A program made the translations under genes and the position numbers. The notes under the pieces are model-generated. The model worked only from the letters and a program-made list of their open reading frames with translations. It did not search any database and had not been told where the DNA came from. A stretch of DNA of 25,376 nt from Allomeiothermus sp035760705 (GTDB taxonomy: Bacteria > Deinococcota > Deinococci > Deinococcales > Thermaceae): contig DASTSL010000138.1 of NCBI GenBank assembly GCA_035760705.1, forward strand, positions 1 through 25,376, read 5' to 3'. This document shows, in pieces, positions 1-10,234 of the stretch; position 1 is the stretch's first letter, and the number at the start of each line of letters is the position of its first letter.

Positions 1-486
1 CGCGAGGGCTTGGTGGTCGCGGTGCCCCACCGGGGTTACTTCGTGCTGGAACCCACCCTGGAGGACGTGCAGGAGATCTACCGCTTGCGCGAGGTGCTGG
101 AGGGCCTGGCCGCACGGCTGGCGGTGGAGAAGAACGGCAAACCCCTGCCGGGGAAACTCGAGAAAATCCTCGAGCGGCAGCGCAAGGCCGCCGAGCGGGG
201 CGATATCGAGAGCTACGGCGACCTCGACCTGACCTTCCACCGCACGCTCTGGGAAGCCGCCAGCAACAAGCGATTGCTAGCCGTGGCCGAGACCATTGAC
301 GGGCAGATTCGCCTGCTCATCAACTCCTCGGCGGCCATTCCGGGCCGGTTGCCTTCGTCGCTGGCCGAGCACGAGGCGGTGCTCGAGGCCATCGCCGCCC
401 ACGACCCCGATTCCGCCGAAGCGGCCATGCGCGAGCACGTGCAGCGGGCGGGGCAAGCGCTCGAGCAATTCCTCAGTTCGCGTTAA
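1..486 (+). CDS. GntR-family transcriptional regulator, FCD subfamily (5' end outside window)
   Basis: This is the C-terminal part of a one-component transcriptional regulator. The reading frame is open from base 1, with REG upstream of the first possible start (TTG at 10), so the true start lies outside the window. The first residues, LVVAVPHRGYFV, match the end of a GntR winged helix (recognition helix and beta-wing). The rest is an all-helical FCD ligand domain, with the usual metal/acid-binding positions visible as DLTFHRTLW, the His of EHEAVLEAI and the His of REHVQRAG. FCD members usually sense small carboxylates or acyl compounds. It ends 168 bp before isocitrate lyase on the same strand, so control of that gene, or of its own operon, is a natural guess; the ligand cannot be read from the sequence. 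Confidence 0.88.
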   Translation, partial: REGLVVAVPHRGYFVLEPTLEDVQEIYRLREVLEGLAARLAVEKNGKPLPGKLEKILERQRKAAERGDIESYGDLDLTFHRTLWEAASNKRLLAVAETIDGQIRLLINSSAAIPGRLPSSLAEHEAVLEAIAAHDPDSAEAAMREHVQRAGQALEQFLSSR

Positions 487-502
487 TCGACAGTTGAACG
501 AA

Positions 503-545
503 TGGTGTAATTGCTGTTTGGTGTAAAAAAGAAGTCAGTACACCA
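503..545. promoter_or_regulatory. candidate regulator operator upstream of aceA
   Basis: Two direct copies of TGGTGTAA lie at 503-510 and 519-526 (16-bp spacing, about 1.5 helical turns), and an inverted copy TACACCA lies at 539-545. FadR/FCD-type GntR regulators often bind short TGGT...ACCA half-sites. The location between a GntR gene and aceA makes this the best operator candidate. I could not place a convincing -35/-10 pair around it. Confidence 0.35.
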
Positions 546-654
546 TGCAAAGGGTGTCTCGAGCTTTAGGCTACACCGAGCCGGGTGGAGCCTGTTCCTC
601 CAAACTTGGAAGTACCGGCGAGGTATTTTCGCGGCGTTCGCCAGGAGGAAAGCC

Positions 655-1944
<1,290 letters not shown>

Positions 1945-1960
1945 CGCGCTGAGCGCACAT

Positions 1961-2016
1961 AGCTCATGGCTGATAGCTTTTATCTCTGGCTATCAGCTAT
2001 GCGCTATTTGCTATAA
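1961..2016. repeat. intergenic hairpin repeat, GCTGATAGC/GCTATCAGC family
   Basis: Perfect 9-bp arms GCTGATAGC (1969-1977) and GCTATCAGC (1989-1997) flank an 11-nt loop, followed by related fragments (GCTAT, GCTATAAGC). The same 9-bp arms recur between sufC and sufB at 8789-8818. It fills most of the 89-bp gap between aceA and the next gene. It has no T-run, so it is not a classic terminator, although it could still stabilise the aceA 3' end. Confidence 0.7.
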
Positions 2017-2033
2017 GCTTTGGTGTATCTATC

Positions 2034-4859
2034 ATGACCCAACCCACTACACACTGGCTCCTGCACCTCGAGACCCTGCGCCCACACCTAGCCGGGCGCG
2101 ACCACCGGGGGAAGAAGGGGTCCTTGCGCTGGCTCGAGGCGGCCATCGCCGAGCGCGGGGGCAAAGCCGGGACGGTGCGAAACATCCTGTACAAGGACCT
2201 GGGAGCACCCGACGAGAAGTTGCGGCTCTTCGAGGTGGTGGCCGAGCTGTACCAGGAAGCCGGGCTCGAGGCCCCGGCTCCGCCTGCCGAGCTGGGGGTG
2301 GAGTCGGCGCGGCGATCGTTGGGGCGGGATAAGCGGCGTCTTTTACGGCTTTTTACCAAAGCCCTGCACCAGGGCGAATCCCCCCAGATGGTGGTCGTGG
2401 GGGGCCCCGCCACCGGCAAAGGGGTACTGCTCTCGGCGGTGCAGAAGGCGGTGCCCGAGAGCCTGATGGTCAACCTGGGCGGCGAGCTGGCGCAACAGCT
2501 CTACCCGCTCTCGGAGCGGCTGGGGGTGCAAGAAAGGCTCGAGGCTCTCCTGGCCCAGCTCTCCCCCACCCAGCCCTACGCGCTCAAAGCCGCCCTGCAA
2601 GACGAATTGCGCCGGGCACTGGCGGAGGCCATCAACCAGCAGGGCCTGCCCCTCCTGCTGCGGGCCGAGGCCGACGGACAGCTTTCCGGACTGCCGCTGC
2701 GCAACCTCGAGGGGGAACGGGTGGGCCTCTCGGTCTGGCTCGAGCCTTTGCTGGAGGCGCTCCGGGTGCCCTATCTGGCCGCCCTGACCGAACCCCCGCC
2801 CGCGCTCCCCTACCAGACACTCTCGCCCCCCACCCGCGAGGAATCCCGGCGTTTCGTCAAGGATCAGCTCCCCGACCTGCCCGCCGAGCGGGTAGACGCC
2901 CTGGTGAATCAAGCGGGACGCAACTTCGGAGAGCTACAGCGGCTAGTACTGTTGGAAATCGCAATGGCGGCTGCCCACACCCGCCCACAGGCCAAGAACC
3001 AGTCCGCTGACCTGAGCCAAGACCCTAAGCTGAGGCCGATTCTGCAAGCCCTAGCGGTGCTCTCGCCAGAAGCCGATCCTGCGGTGCCCATCCCCCTTTT
3101 GGAACAAGCTCTGGGGCGACGGCTCGAACAGCTCTCCCAAGCCGAGCGGGCCCTTTTTCAGCCCGTGGGCGAAGGGCAGGTGCGGCCCACGCTGCGCAAT
3201 TTACTCCCCACCCACATCCCGGAGAAAGAAGCGCAAAGGTTACATCGGCTGGCGCTAAGGTACTTTTCCGGAGGCAACCTTTTTCGCCAGCTGTATCATG
3301 CGCGGGGCGCGAACGAGCTGGAATTTTTGCTTGAACTCTTAGCCCAAGATCCTTCGCGGCTTTCACTGATGCCTGGGCTATGGGCTGAGTCGGCAGGATG
3401 GAGCCGAGTTGCTGACCGACAACGCCGAGGGCTTGACGGCCCTTCTCTGCGCGAGCGGCTGGCGACCGTCCTGGTGCGCTACCGGGCGGTGTTGGGGCAG
3501 TATGCCCACCCGGAAGCCTTGGAAGCCCTCGAGCTGTTAGCCGAATCGCCGGACCCCGAGCTTCGGGTGTGGGCGAGGGTGAAGGCCGCCGAAGCCCAGA
3601 TCGACGCGGGGGACTACGCCCGGGCCCTGCAGGAAGCCCCTCTCGAGCACGAGCTGCGGGGGGAGGTAGAGGCCGAGGGGCTCTTGGTGCGGGCCGCGCT
3701 CGAGCGCTGGCGCGGCGACTATGCCCGGGCCGAGGGATACGTGCGGCGGGCCTTGGAGTTGCCCACCCCACCCTTCCTGTCGGATCGGGTATGGCTGTGG
3801 CAGGGCCTGGTGGCCAAGGATGCCGGGCGCTTCGAGGAGGCGCTCGAGGCCCTCTCCCGGGTGGGTCACGAACCGCTGCTGGTGGGGCGGGCCCGCTACC
3901 AGATGGGCGACCTGCTGATGCGGACCGGAAAGGCCGGGGAGGCCGCCCGCCACATCCGGGAGGCCCTGGAAAACCTCGAGACCCATCACGCTCCCCAAGA
4001 GGAGATCGCCCGGGTACGGGCCCGGCTGGGCACGGCTTACCGCCGCCTGGGGCAGTACGAGGAGGCCGCCGGGCTCTTATACCAGGCCATCCAGGAAGCC
4101 CCCGACCCCTTCACCCGCACCCGGGCCCAGAGCGAGGCCAGCATCCTGGAGTCGGCCCGGGGCCACCCCTGGGAGGCCCTGCGGCTGGCCGCCGAGGCCG
4201 AGCGGTATCTGCGCACTACCCCCGAACGCCCCAGCGAGGCCCGCTACCGCCACCTGCGCACCCGGCTGCGGCTCGCCACCGCCTATTGGGTCGCCCAGAC
4301 CAATGACCCCTACCGGGCTCCTTTCCGCGGCGAGGGCAAGGCCCCCAAGGCGCTCGAGCTGTTGGAAGCCCTCTGGGCCGAGTTGCAGGGGGAGGCCGCC
4401 AGCAGCGACCGCTACACCGCCCTCCGGCTCGACACCGCGCAGATGCTGGCCCTGCTCAAGCCCGCCGCCGAAGCGCAACGCTTATTGCAGCCCTTTTTGG
4501 GACTCAGCGACCCCTACCACCGCACCCAGGCCCGGCTCTCCTACGCCGAGGCCCTCTGCCGGGCGGGAAAGTGGGGCGAGGTGCTGGCTCAACTGGTCCA
4601 GATTGACCCGACTGCCAACCTGCCCGACCCCGGTCTGCGGGCCTGGCGGATCGCGCTCGAGGCCCAAGCCCTGTTGGGGCTGGGCCAGGAGGAGGCCGCC
4701 CGACAGCGAACCCTGAACGCCCGTGCGCTGCCGGAGCCCTTTCGCGTCCAGGTCGGGCGGTTGCTGGGTGCGTTATGGCCGATCGAAGGGCTCGAGGCCT
4801 GGATCGGAGCGGTCGCCCCGCTGACCCCGGCGGATGCCTTAGCGATCTGGTTGGGCTAA
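2034..4859 (+). CDS. large P-loop NTPase with TPR repeats, unknown function
   Basis: I do not recognise this 941-residue protein as a named family. The first ~85 residues form a charged helical domain. A Walker A loop follows at 123-130 (GGPATGKG) after the hydrophobic strand QMVVV. A clear Walker B is not obvious; LPLLLRAEADG near residues 205-215 is a weak candidate. Residues ~300-450 look like the helical/winged-helix linker of STAND-type ATPases. From ~470 to the end there are many TPR-like helix pairs (for example LGTAYRRLGQYEEAAGLLYQAI). The layout N-terminal domain, NTPase, TPR resembles STAND regulators such as MalT- or AfsR-like proteins, but no C-terminal DNA-binding domain is seen. 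ATG 2034 has no evident Shine-Dalgarno; TATAAG at 2012-2017 would put a transcript start about ten bases before it, so near-leaderless translation is possible. Confidence 0.8.
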   Translation: MTQPTTHWLLHLETLRPHLAGRDHRGKKGSLRWLEAAIAERGGKAGTVRNILYKDLGAPDEKLRLFEVVAELYQEAGLEAPAPPAELGVESARRSLGRDKRRLLRLFTKALHQGESPQMVVVGGPATGKGVLLSAVQKAVPESLMVNLGGELAQQLYPLSERLGVQERLEALLAQLSPTQPYALKAALQDELRRALAEAINQQGLPLLLRAEADGQLSGLPLRNLEGERVGLSVWLEPLLEALRVPYLAALTEPPPALPYQTLSPPTREESRRFVKDQLPDLPAERVDALVNQAGRNFGELQRLVLLEIAMAAAHTRPQAKNQSADLSQDPKLRPILQALAVLSPEADPAVPIPLLEQALGRRLEQLSQAERALFQPVGEGQVRPTLRNLLPTHIPEKEAQRLHRLALRYFSGGNLFRQLYHARGANELEFLLELLAQDPSRLSLMPGLWAESAGWSRVADRQRRGLDGPSLRERLATVLVRYRAVLGQYAHPEALEALELLAESPDPELRVWARVKAAEAQIDAGDYARALQEAPLEHELRGEVEAEGLLVRAALERWRGDYARAEGYVRRALELPTPPFLSDRVWLWQGLVAKDAGRFEEALEALSRVGHEPLLVGRARYQMGDLLMRTGKAGEAARHIREALENLETHHAPQEEIARVRARLGTAYRRLGQYEEAAGLLYQAIQEAPDPFTRTRAQSEASILESARGHPWEALRLAAEAERYLRTTPERPSEARYRHLRTRLRLATAYWVAQTNDPYRAPFRGEGKAPKALELLEALWAELQGEAASSDRYTALRLDTAQMLALLKPAAEAQRLLQPFLGLSDPYHRTQARLSYAEALCRAGKWGEVLAQLVQIDPTANLPDPGLRAWRIALEAQALLGLGQEEAARQRTLNARALPEPFRVQVGRLLGALWPIEGLEAWIGAVAPLTPADALAIWLG

Positions 4860-4920
4860 AGCAGCCCTGCGATAATGCGCCGGAAAATTCCCGCAAGCGC
4901 TGGCCCCTCATAAGTCATGC

Positions 4921-4940
4921 GGGCAAACCGTACTTTGCCC
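4921..4940. terminator. possible hairpin terminator after the P-loop/TPR gene
   Basis: A perfect 7-bp stem, GGGCAAA/TTTGCCC, with a 6-nt loop lies 61 bases after the stop codon. The downstream tract is only CTTAAAG, so it is a weak intrinsic terminator at best. Confidence 0.3.
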
Positions 4941-5111
4941 CTTAAAGATTCCGCTGCGCCCACACCGCCAATCTATCGCGGGCGTACTTAGCTGGGTGCG
5001 CTGAGCTAGAAGGACAAAATGATTCCATCGGCAGCGCTCCGATAGACCGAAGCGTAAACCCGCACAGGGATCTCGCCCTCGATCGCGTAAACTGTTGGGT
5101 AATTCATCCTC

Positions 5112-5145
5112 TATTCCAGCGGGGCCAGTATTCCAGCGGGGCCAG
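5112..5145 (+). repeat. perfect 17-bp tandem duplication
   Basis: TATTCCAGCGGGGCCAG occurs twice head-to-tail with no mismatch (5112-5128 and 5129-5145), in the leader region of the GGDEF-EAL gene. The perfect identity suggests a recent slippage or duplication event. Confidence 0.95.
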
Positions 5146-5211
5146 ATAAAAGTTAGCAATAAATTAAAGCGCCCGCATTTATAGGGCCCGATACACTTTA
5201 GAGGTAAGGTC

Positions 5212-5241
5212 ATGGTTCTCTTTCTGAGGTTCTCGACTTGA
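5212..5241 (+). other. possible nine-codon leader ORF overlapping the next start
   Basis: ATG 5212 is preceded by GAGG at 5201-5204 with 7-nt spacing. It reads nine codons (MVLFLRFST) to a TGA at 5239-5241 that overlaps the TTG start of the GGDEF-EAL gene as TTGA. Such an arrangement could couple translation of the weak TTG start. This is a sequence observation only; such short frames also arise by chance. Confidence 0.3.
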
Positions 5242-7811
5242 CCACGCGACGGTTCTCCTTCGTGCTTTGGTTTGGGGCGCTGGCCTTTATCGTGGCCGCG
5301 CACCTCAGCCTTTGGCTGGTCTTAGAGCCCACCTACCGTCAGCTCGAGCGCCAGCAAGTGACCGGCGACCTGGTCCGGGCCAACGACCTGCTCAACCAGA
5401 AACTGCGCTCGCTCGAGTCGAACACCCAGGACTACGCCTTTTGGGACGACAGTTACGCCTACATGCAGCACCCCACCCGCGCGTTCGAGGAGGCCAACCT
5501 GGTCCCCAGCGCCCTCAAGAACCTGGGAATCAGCCTGGTGGCCTACCTGAGCCTTGAGGGAAAGATCCTCTTCGAAGGCTATAGCGCGGGTACGGAAGAT
5601 AAGTTTACCGCTCTACCGGCGGGTTTCGTCGCCCACCTGAAGCGCGATGGCCCGCTGTTCCTGGACAAGACCAAGGGAACTTCGGGGCTCTTGAACGTGG
5701 GCGGTACCCCCTGGCTGGTCGCGGTCAAGCCGGTGCTCAAGACCAATTACACCGGCCCGGCCAAGGGGTTCTTGATCATGGCCCGTCCGCTGGATGAGGG
5801 GCTGCTGGAGGAGATCAGCCAGTTGATGGGGTTCAAACTCCACCTCGAGCCGGGCGAGTACGCCGACCACACCAGCGGGGTCAAGCCGCTGGACCGCACC
5901 CGAGTGAGTGGCCACTATCACCTGTTCGACCTCTACGGCCACCCCCTGACCACCCTCAGCCTGGTCCAAGGCCGAGAGGTTTACCTCCAGGGGCGGCGCA
6001 GCCTGATCTACGCGTCGGTCGCCTTGGTGGTGCTAGCCCTGATCGGCACCAGCATCTTGCAAGCCCTCATCAACCGGCAGGCCCGGATGCAGCGCGAGCG
6101 GCTGGCCCTCGAGCAGCGCTACCGGGCGGTGGTGGAGCAGGCCTCCGAGGGGATGGCTCTGGTGGATAGCGAACACCTGCGCATCCTCGAGGCCAACGCC
6201 TCCTTGCGCTGGATCTTGGGCCTGGGCGACGCCGACTTCAGCCAGACCCCGCTGCCAGAGTTGCTGGCGGTCCCAGCCCCGGAGGTCACCGGGTGGATCG
6301 AGCAGGTGCGGAAAGAGGGCCAGGCCAGCCTGGGGGAGCGCCGCTACCGACAGCCCAGCGGTCAAGAACTCGAGATCGAGATCAGCGGCAGCCGCATCAG
6401 CCACGGCGAGCGGGAGTTCGTGCTGGTGGTGCTGCGCGACGCCACCTCGCGGCGCGAACAACAGGCCCAGATCGAGCGCATGGCCTACCAGGACGGCCTC
6501 ACCGGGCTGGCCAACCGTCGCTTTTTGCAGGAGCGCACCGGCCATACCCTGGCGGTGGCCGAGCGGATGAAGTGGCCGGTGGCCTTCCTGTATTTAGACC
6601 TAGACCGCTTCAAGGGGGTCAACGACACCCTGGGCCACGACTTCGGCGACATGTTGCTGGCCCAGGTGGCCCAGCGCCTGACCGAGTGCGTCCGCCAGGG
6701 CGATACCCTGGCCCGGCTGGGCGGCGACGAGTTCGGGGTGCTCTTGTACCAGGCTACCCGCGAACAGGCCCAGGCCATCGCCGAGCGCATCCTGGAGAGC
6801 CTGCACCAGCCTTTTTTGCTGGGCAGCCACCGGGTACAGATCGGGGCCAGCATCGGGGTGGCCTGCTACCCCGAGCACGGCGGCAACCTGGTGGAATTGC
6901 TGAAGTCCGCCGACATCGCCATGTACGAGGCCAAGCGGGCCGGTAGCGGGATGAGCTTTTTCGATCCCAAGCGCAACCCCTACACCCGCGAGCGGCTCGA
7001 GCTGGAGAGCCGCTTCCGCCAGGCGCTCGAAGAAGGCCAGATCCAACTGCACTACCAGCCGGTGCTGAACCTGCGCAACGGCCAGGTCGAAGACTGCGAG
7101 GGTCTGGCCCGCTGGCACTCCAAGGGCAGTTGGGTACCGCCTTGGTCCTTTATCCTGATGGCCGAGGAGTCCGGGCTCATCTTCGACCTCGACCGCTACG
7201 TGATCGAGCAGGCCCTAGGGCAGTGGCAACAGGCCCGCTCCGGCGGCTGGCCGCTGCAACTCTCGCTCAACCTCTCGGCGGCGTCGCTGAGCTACCGCTC
7301 GCTGGCCCACACCGTAGAGGCGCTGTTGCAGAAGACCCAGTTGCCCCCCAACCTGCTCAACCTCGAGATCACCGAGACGGCCCTAGTGCAGCACCCGGAA
7401 GTGGCCCAGCGGGTACTGGCCGATCTGCGGGCTTTGGGGGTACGGCTCATCCTGGACGATTTCGGGAACGGTTATGCCTCGGTGGCCTACCTGCGTCAAC
7501 TCTCGGTAGACCGGATCAAGCTGGACCGCTCGCTCACCGCCAACCTGGGCAGACACCTGCAAGACGAAAAGCTGGCCCTGGCCTGTATCGCTTTGGGGCA
7601 CAGCCTGGACCTGGAGGTGATCGCTGAGGGGATCGAACATCCCGAACAGCTCGAGTGGCTCAAGGCCCACGGTTGCGACTACGCCCAGGGCTACTTGATC
7701 GGCAAACCCATGCTGCTGGAAACCTTCCGCGGCTGGCTCTTTGAGCACGGCTCGGTCCTCCCGCCAGAGGGCCTTCCGAACTCGCCGCTGGTGCAGAAGT
7801 CCGGTTCTTGA
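5238..7811 (+). CDS. membrane CHASE4-PAS-GGDEF-EAL c-di-GMP enzyme
   Basis: This 857-residue inner-membrane sensor makes and/or degrades cyclic di-GMP. Transmembrane helix 1 (about 8-28) and helix 2 (about 256-278) bracket an extracytoplasmic CHASE4-like sensor (with DYAFWDDSYAYM near residue 65). A PAS domain follows (about 290-400). The GGDEF domain has an intact GGDEF at 495-499 and the inhibitory-site RxxD (RQGD) at 486-489, so cyclase activity with feedback inhibition is predicted. The EAL domain keeps ITETALV, LILDDFGNGYAS, DRIKLDRS and VIAEGIE, and ends in QGYLIGKP, but its signature is E621-G-L rather than EAL or EVL. The metal-binding Glu is kept, so phosphodiesterase activity remains plausible. 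TTG 5238 is the only usual start after an in-frame stop at 5205-5207, and TGAGG at 5225-5229 supports it. Confidence 0.93.
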   Translation: MTTRRFSFVLWFGALAFIVAAHLSLWLVLEPTYRQLERQQVTGDLVRANDLLNQKLRSLESNTQDYAFWDDSYAYMQHPTRAFEEANLVPSALKNLGISLVAYLSLEGKILFEGYSAGTEDKFTALPAGFVAHLKRDGPLFLDKTKGTSGLLNVGGTPWLVAVKPVLKTNYTGPAKGFLIMARPLDEGLLEEISQLMGFKLHLEPGEYADHTSGVKPLDRTRVSGHYHLFDLYGHPLTTLSLVQGREVYLQGRRSLIYASVALVVLALIGTSILQALINRQARMQRERLALEQRYRAVVEQASEGMALVDSEHLRILEANASLRWILGLGDADFSQTPLPELLAVPAPEVTGWIEQVRKEGQASLGERRYRQPSGQELEIEISGSRISHGEREFVLVVLRDATSRREQQAQIERMAYQDGLTGLANRRFLQERTGHTLAVAERMKWPVAFLYLDLDRFKGVNDTLGHDFGDMLLAQVAQRLTECVRQGDTLARLGGDEFGVLLYQATREQAQAIAERILESLHQPFLLGSHRVQIGASIGVACYPEHGGNLVELLKSADIAMYEAKRAGSGMSFFDPKRNPYTRERLELESRFRQALEEGQIQLHYQPVLNLRNGQVEDCEGLARWHSKGSWVPPWSFILMAEESGLIFDLDRYVIEQALGQWQQARSGGWPLQLSLNLSAASLSYRSLAHTVEALLQKTQLPPNLLNLEITETALVQHPEVAQRVLADLRALGVRLILDDFGNGYASVAYLRQLSVDRIKLDRSLTANLGRHLQDEKLALACIALGHSLDLEVIAEGIEHPEQLEWLKAHGCDYAQGYLIGKPMLLETFRGWLFEHGSVLPPEGLPNSPLVQKSGS

Positions 7812-7928
7812 GGTGTTTTTTTAGCGTCCTGCATCAGACGTTCTGCCTTCAGCATTCCAACCAGACCTCCCCACTCCCTACCCGACAAACCCCTTCGCCA
7901 TCAGCTATACAAATCCCGACTAAATTAC

Positions 7929-7957
7929 TAGACTTTATAGGGTTTGCTGCCTATACT
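7929..7957 (+). promoter_or_regulatory. suf operon promoter with palindromic operator candidate
   Basis: TAGACT (7929-7934), a 17-bp spacer and TATACT (7952-7957) form a good sigma-70-type promoter about 80 bp before sufC. A perfect inverted repeat, TATAGG (7936-7941) and CCTATA (7950-7955), lies in the spacer and overlaps the -10, exactly where a repressor would act. Which regulator (an Rrf2/IscR- or SufR-like protein, Fur, or another) cannot be told from the sequence. Confidence 0.5.
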
Positions 7958-8038
7958 CTTATTGGTAATGGGTTGCAATAAGCCACCCGCTACGGTTTCT
8001 GCGCGAAGGACAAGGGACAATCTTCCGGAGGGATGTGA

Positions 8039-8782
<744 letters not shown>

Positions 8783-8818
8783 CCAATAGCTGATAGCCGA
8801 TAGCCATCAGCTATCAGC
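8783..8818. repeat. hairpin repeat between sufC and sufB, GCTGATAGC/GCTATCAGC family
   Basis: The arms GCTGATAGC (8789-8797) and GCTATCAGC (8810-8818) are identical to those after aceA at 1969-1997, with an internal partial copy (GATAGCCATCAGC). It fills the sufC-sufB junction and stops just before the sufB ribosome site (GGAGG, 8819-8823). It could influence sufC/sufB mRNA stability or sufB initiation; that role is inferred. Confidence 0.75.
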
Positions 8819-8827
8819 GGAGGAATC

Positions 8828-10234
8828 ATGAGCGATTTCGATGTCAGTACCATCGGCAGCGAATACAAATACGGCTTTGTAGACGAGGTGAAGCCGGTTT
8901 TCAAGAGCGAGAAGGGGCTCTCCCGGCGCGTGGTGGAGGCCATCAGTTACCACAAGGGCGAGCCCCAGTGGATGCTGGACTTCCGCCTCAAGGCCCTGGA
9001 AATCTTCAACTCCAAACCCATGCCTAAGTGGGGCGGCGACCTCTCGGGGCTCAACTTCGACGAGATCTACTTCTACTCCAAGCCTACCGAGCAACGCGAC
9101 GCCCGGAGCTGGGACGAGGTTCCTGAGGAGATTCGGCGCACCTATGAGAAGCTGGGTATCCCCGAGGCCGAGCGCAAGGTGCTGGCCGGGGTGGGGGCCC
9201 AGTACGACTCGGAGATGGTCTACCACCAGGTCAAGGAGGAGCTGGCCCGGCTGGGCGTGATCTTCGTGAGCATCGAGGAGGGGCTCAAGCACCACGAAGA
9301 CCTCTTCCGCGAATACTTCGCCACGGTGATCCCGCCGGAGGACAACAAGTTCGCCGCGCTGAACTCCGCCGTGTGGTCGGGTGGGAGCTTCGTGTACGTG
9401 CCCAAGGGCGTGAAGGTGGACCTGCCGCTGCAAGCTTATTTCCGGGTCAACACCGCCGAGCTGGGTCAGTTCGAGCGGACCATCATCATCGTGGACGAGG
9501 GCGCGGAGATGCACTACATCGAAGGCTGCACCGCCCCCACCTACTCCACCGACTCCTTCCACTCCGGCGTGATCGAGATCGTGGTCAATAAGGGGGCCAG
9601 GAGCCGCTACACCACCATCCAGAACTGGTCGCACAACATGTACAACCTGGTGACCCAGCGGGCGGTGGTCTACGGCGACGCCTACCACGAGTGGCTGGAC
9701 GGCAACCTGGGCTCCAAGCTCACCATGAAGTACCCCTCCTCGTACCTGATGGAGCCGGGAGCCCGCTCCGAGATCATGAGCATCGCCTTCGCCAACACCG
9801 GCCAGCACCAGGACACCGGCGGCAAGCTGATCCTGGCGGCCCCCCACACCAGCGGAACCATCGTCTCGAAGAGCATCTCCAAGGGCGAGGGGCGGGCCAG
9901 CTACCGCGGTCTGGTCAAGGTCTACGAGGGGGCCAAGCACGCCCGGGTGAACGTGGAGTGCGACGCTCTCCTCATCAACCCCGAGTCCCGCACCGATACT
10001 TATCCCTACATCGAGATCGAGGAGGACACCGCCCACGTCGGCCACGAAGCCACCGTCTCCAAGCTCAACGACGAGCAGATCTTCTACCTCCAGAGCCGGG
10101 GGCTGAAGGAAGACGAGGCGGCGGCCCTGATCGTGCGCGGCTTTATCGAGCCCATCGCCAAGGAGTTGCCCTTGGAGTACGCCGTGGAGCTGAACCGGCT
10201 GATCGAGCTCGAGATGGAAGGCTCGGTGGGATAA
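8828..10234 (+). CDS. sufB: Fe-S cluster assembly scaffold SufB
   Basis: SufB is the scaffold subunit of SufBC2D on which sulfur from SufS/SufU and iron are built into a cluster. The 468-residue product has the normal length and the right-handed beta-helix core typical of the family (long run from SFVYVPKGVKVDLPLQAYFR to the C-terminal helices). The conserved cysteine of the ARVNVECDALLIN segment is residue 378 and corresponds to the catalytic Cys of E. coli SufB (Cys405). The C-terminal SufC-contacting helices (RGFIEPIAKELPLEYAVELN) are intact. The start has GGAGGAATC directly upstream. It overlaps sufD by one base (TAATG), which indicates translational coupling. Confidence 0.97.
   Translation: MSDFDVSTIGSEYKYGFVDEVKPVFKSEKGLSRRVVEAISYHKGEPQWMLDFRLKALEIFNSKPMPKWGGDLSGLNFDEIYFYSKPTEQRDARSWDEVPEEIRRTYEKLGIPEAERKVLAGVGAQYDSEMVYHQVKEELARLGVIFVSIEEGLKHHEDLFREYFATVIPPEDNKFAALNSAVWSGGSFVYVPKGVKVDLPLQAYFRVNTAELGQFERTIIIVDEGAEMHYIEGCTAPTYSTDSFHSGVIEIVVNKGARSRYTTIQNWSHNMYNLVTQRAVVYGDAYHEWLDGNLGSKLTMKYPSSYLMEPGARSEIMSIAFANTGQHQDTGGKLILAAPHTSGTIVSKSISKGEGRASYRGLVKVYEGAKHARVNVECDALLINPESRTDTYPYIEIEEDTAHVGHEATVSKLNDEQIFYLQSRGLKEDEAAALIVRGFIEPIAKELPLEYAVELNRLIELEMEGSVG

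Larger units (their letters stand above)
4860..5237. other. 378-bp intergenic region
   Basis: No credible gene was found. It holds a small hairpin near its start (GGGCAAA 4921-4927 / TTTGCCC 4934-4940), a perfect 17-bp tandem duplication at 5112-5145, an AT-richer stretch at about 5146-5200 with possible -10 elements (TTATAG 5179-5184, TACACT 5192-5197) but no good -35, and a nine-codon upstream frame just before the next gene. A minus-strand frame here gives a low-complexity, unrecognisable product. Confidence 0.6.

Noticed and set aside
4908..5303. 131-residue minus-strand frame in the gap before the GGDEF-EAL gene
   Set aside because: No recognisable motifs or ribosome site, it runs into the neighbouring gene, and it spans the tandem 17-bp repeat.
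7799..7825. Terminator after the GGDEF-EAL gene at the T7 run GGTGTTTTTTTAG
   Set aside because: No stable stem precedes the T-run, so it is not a convincing intrinsic terminator.
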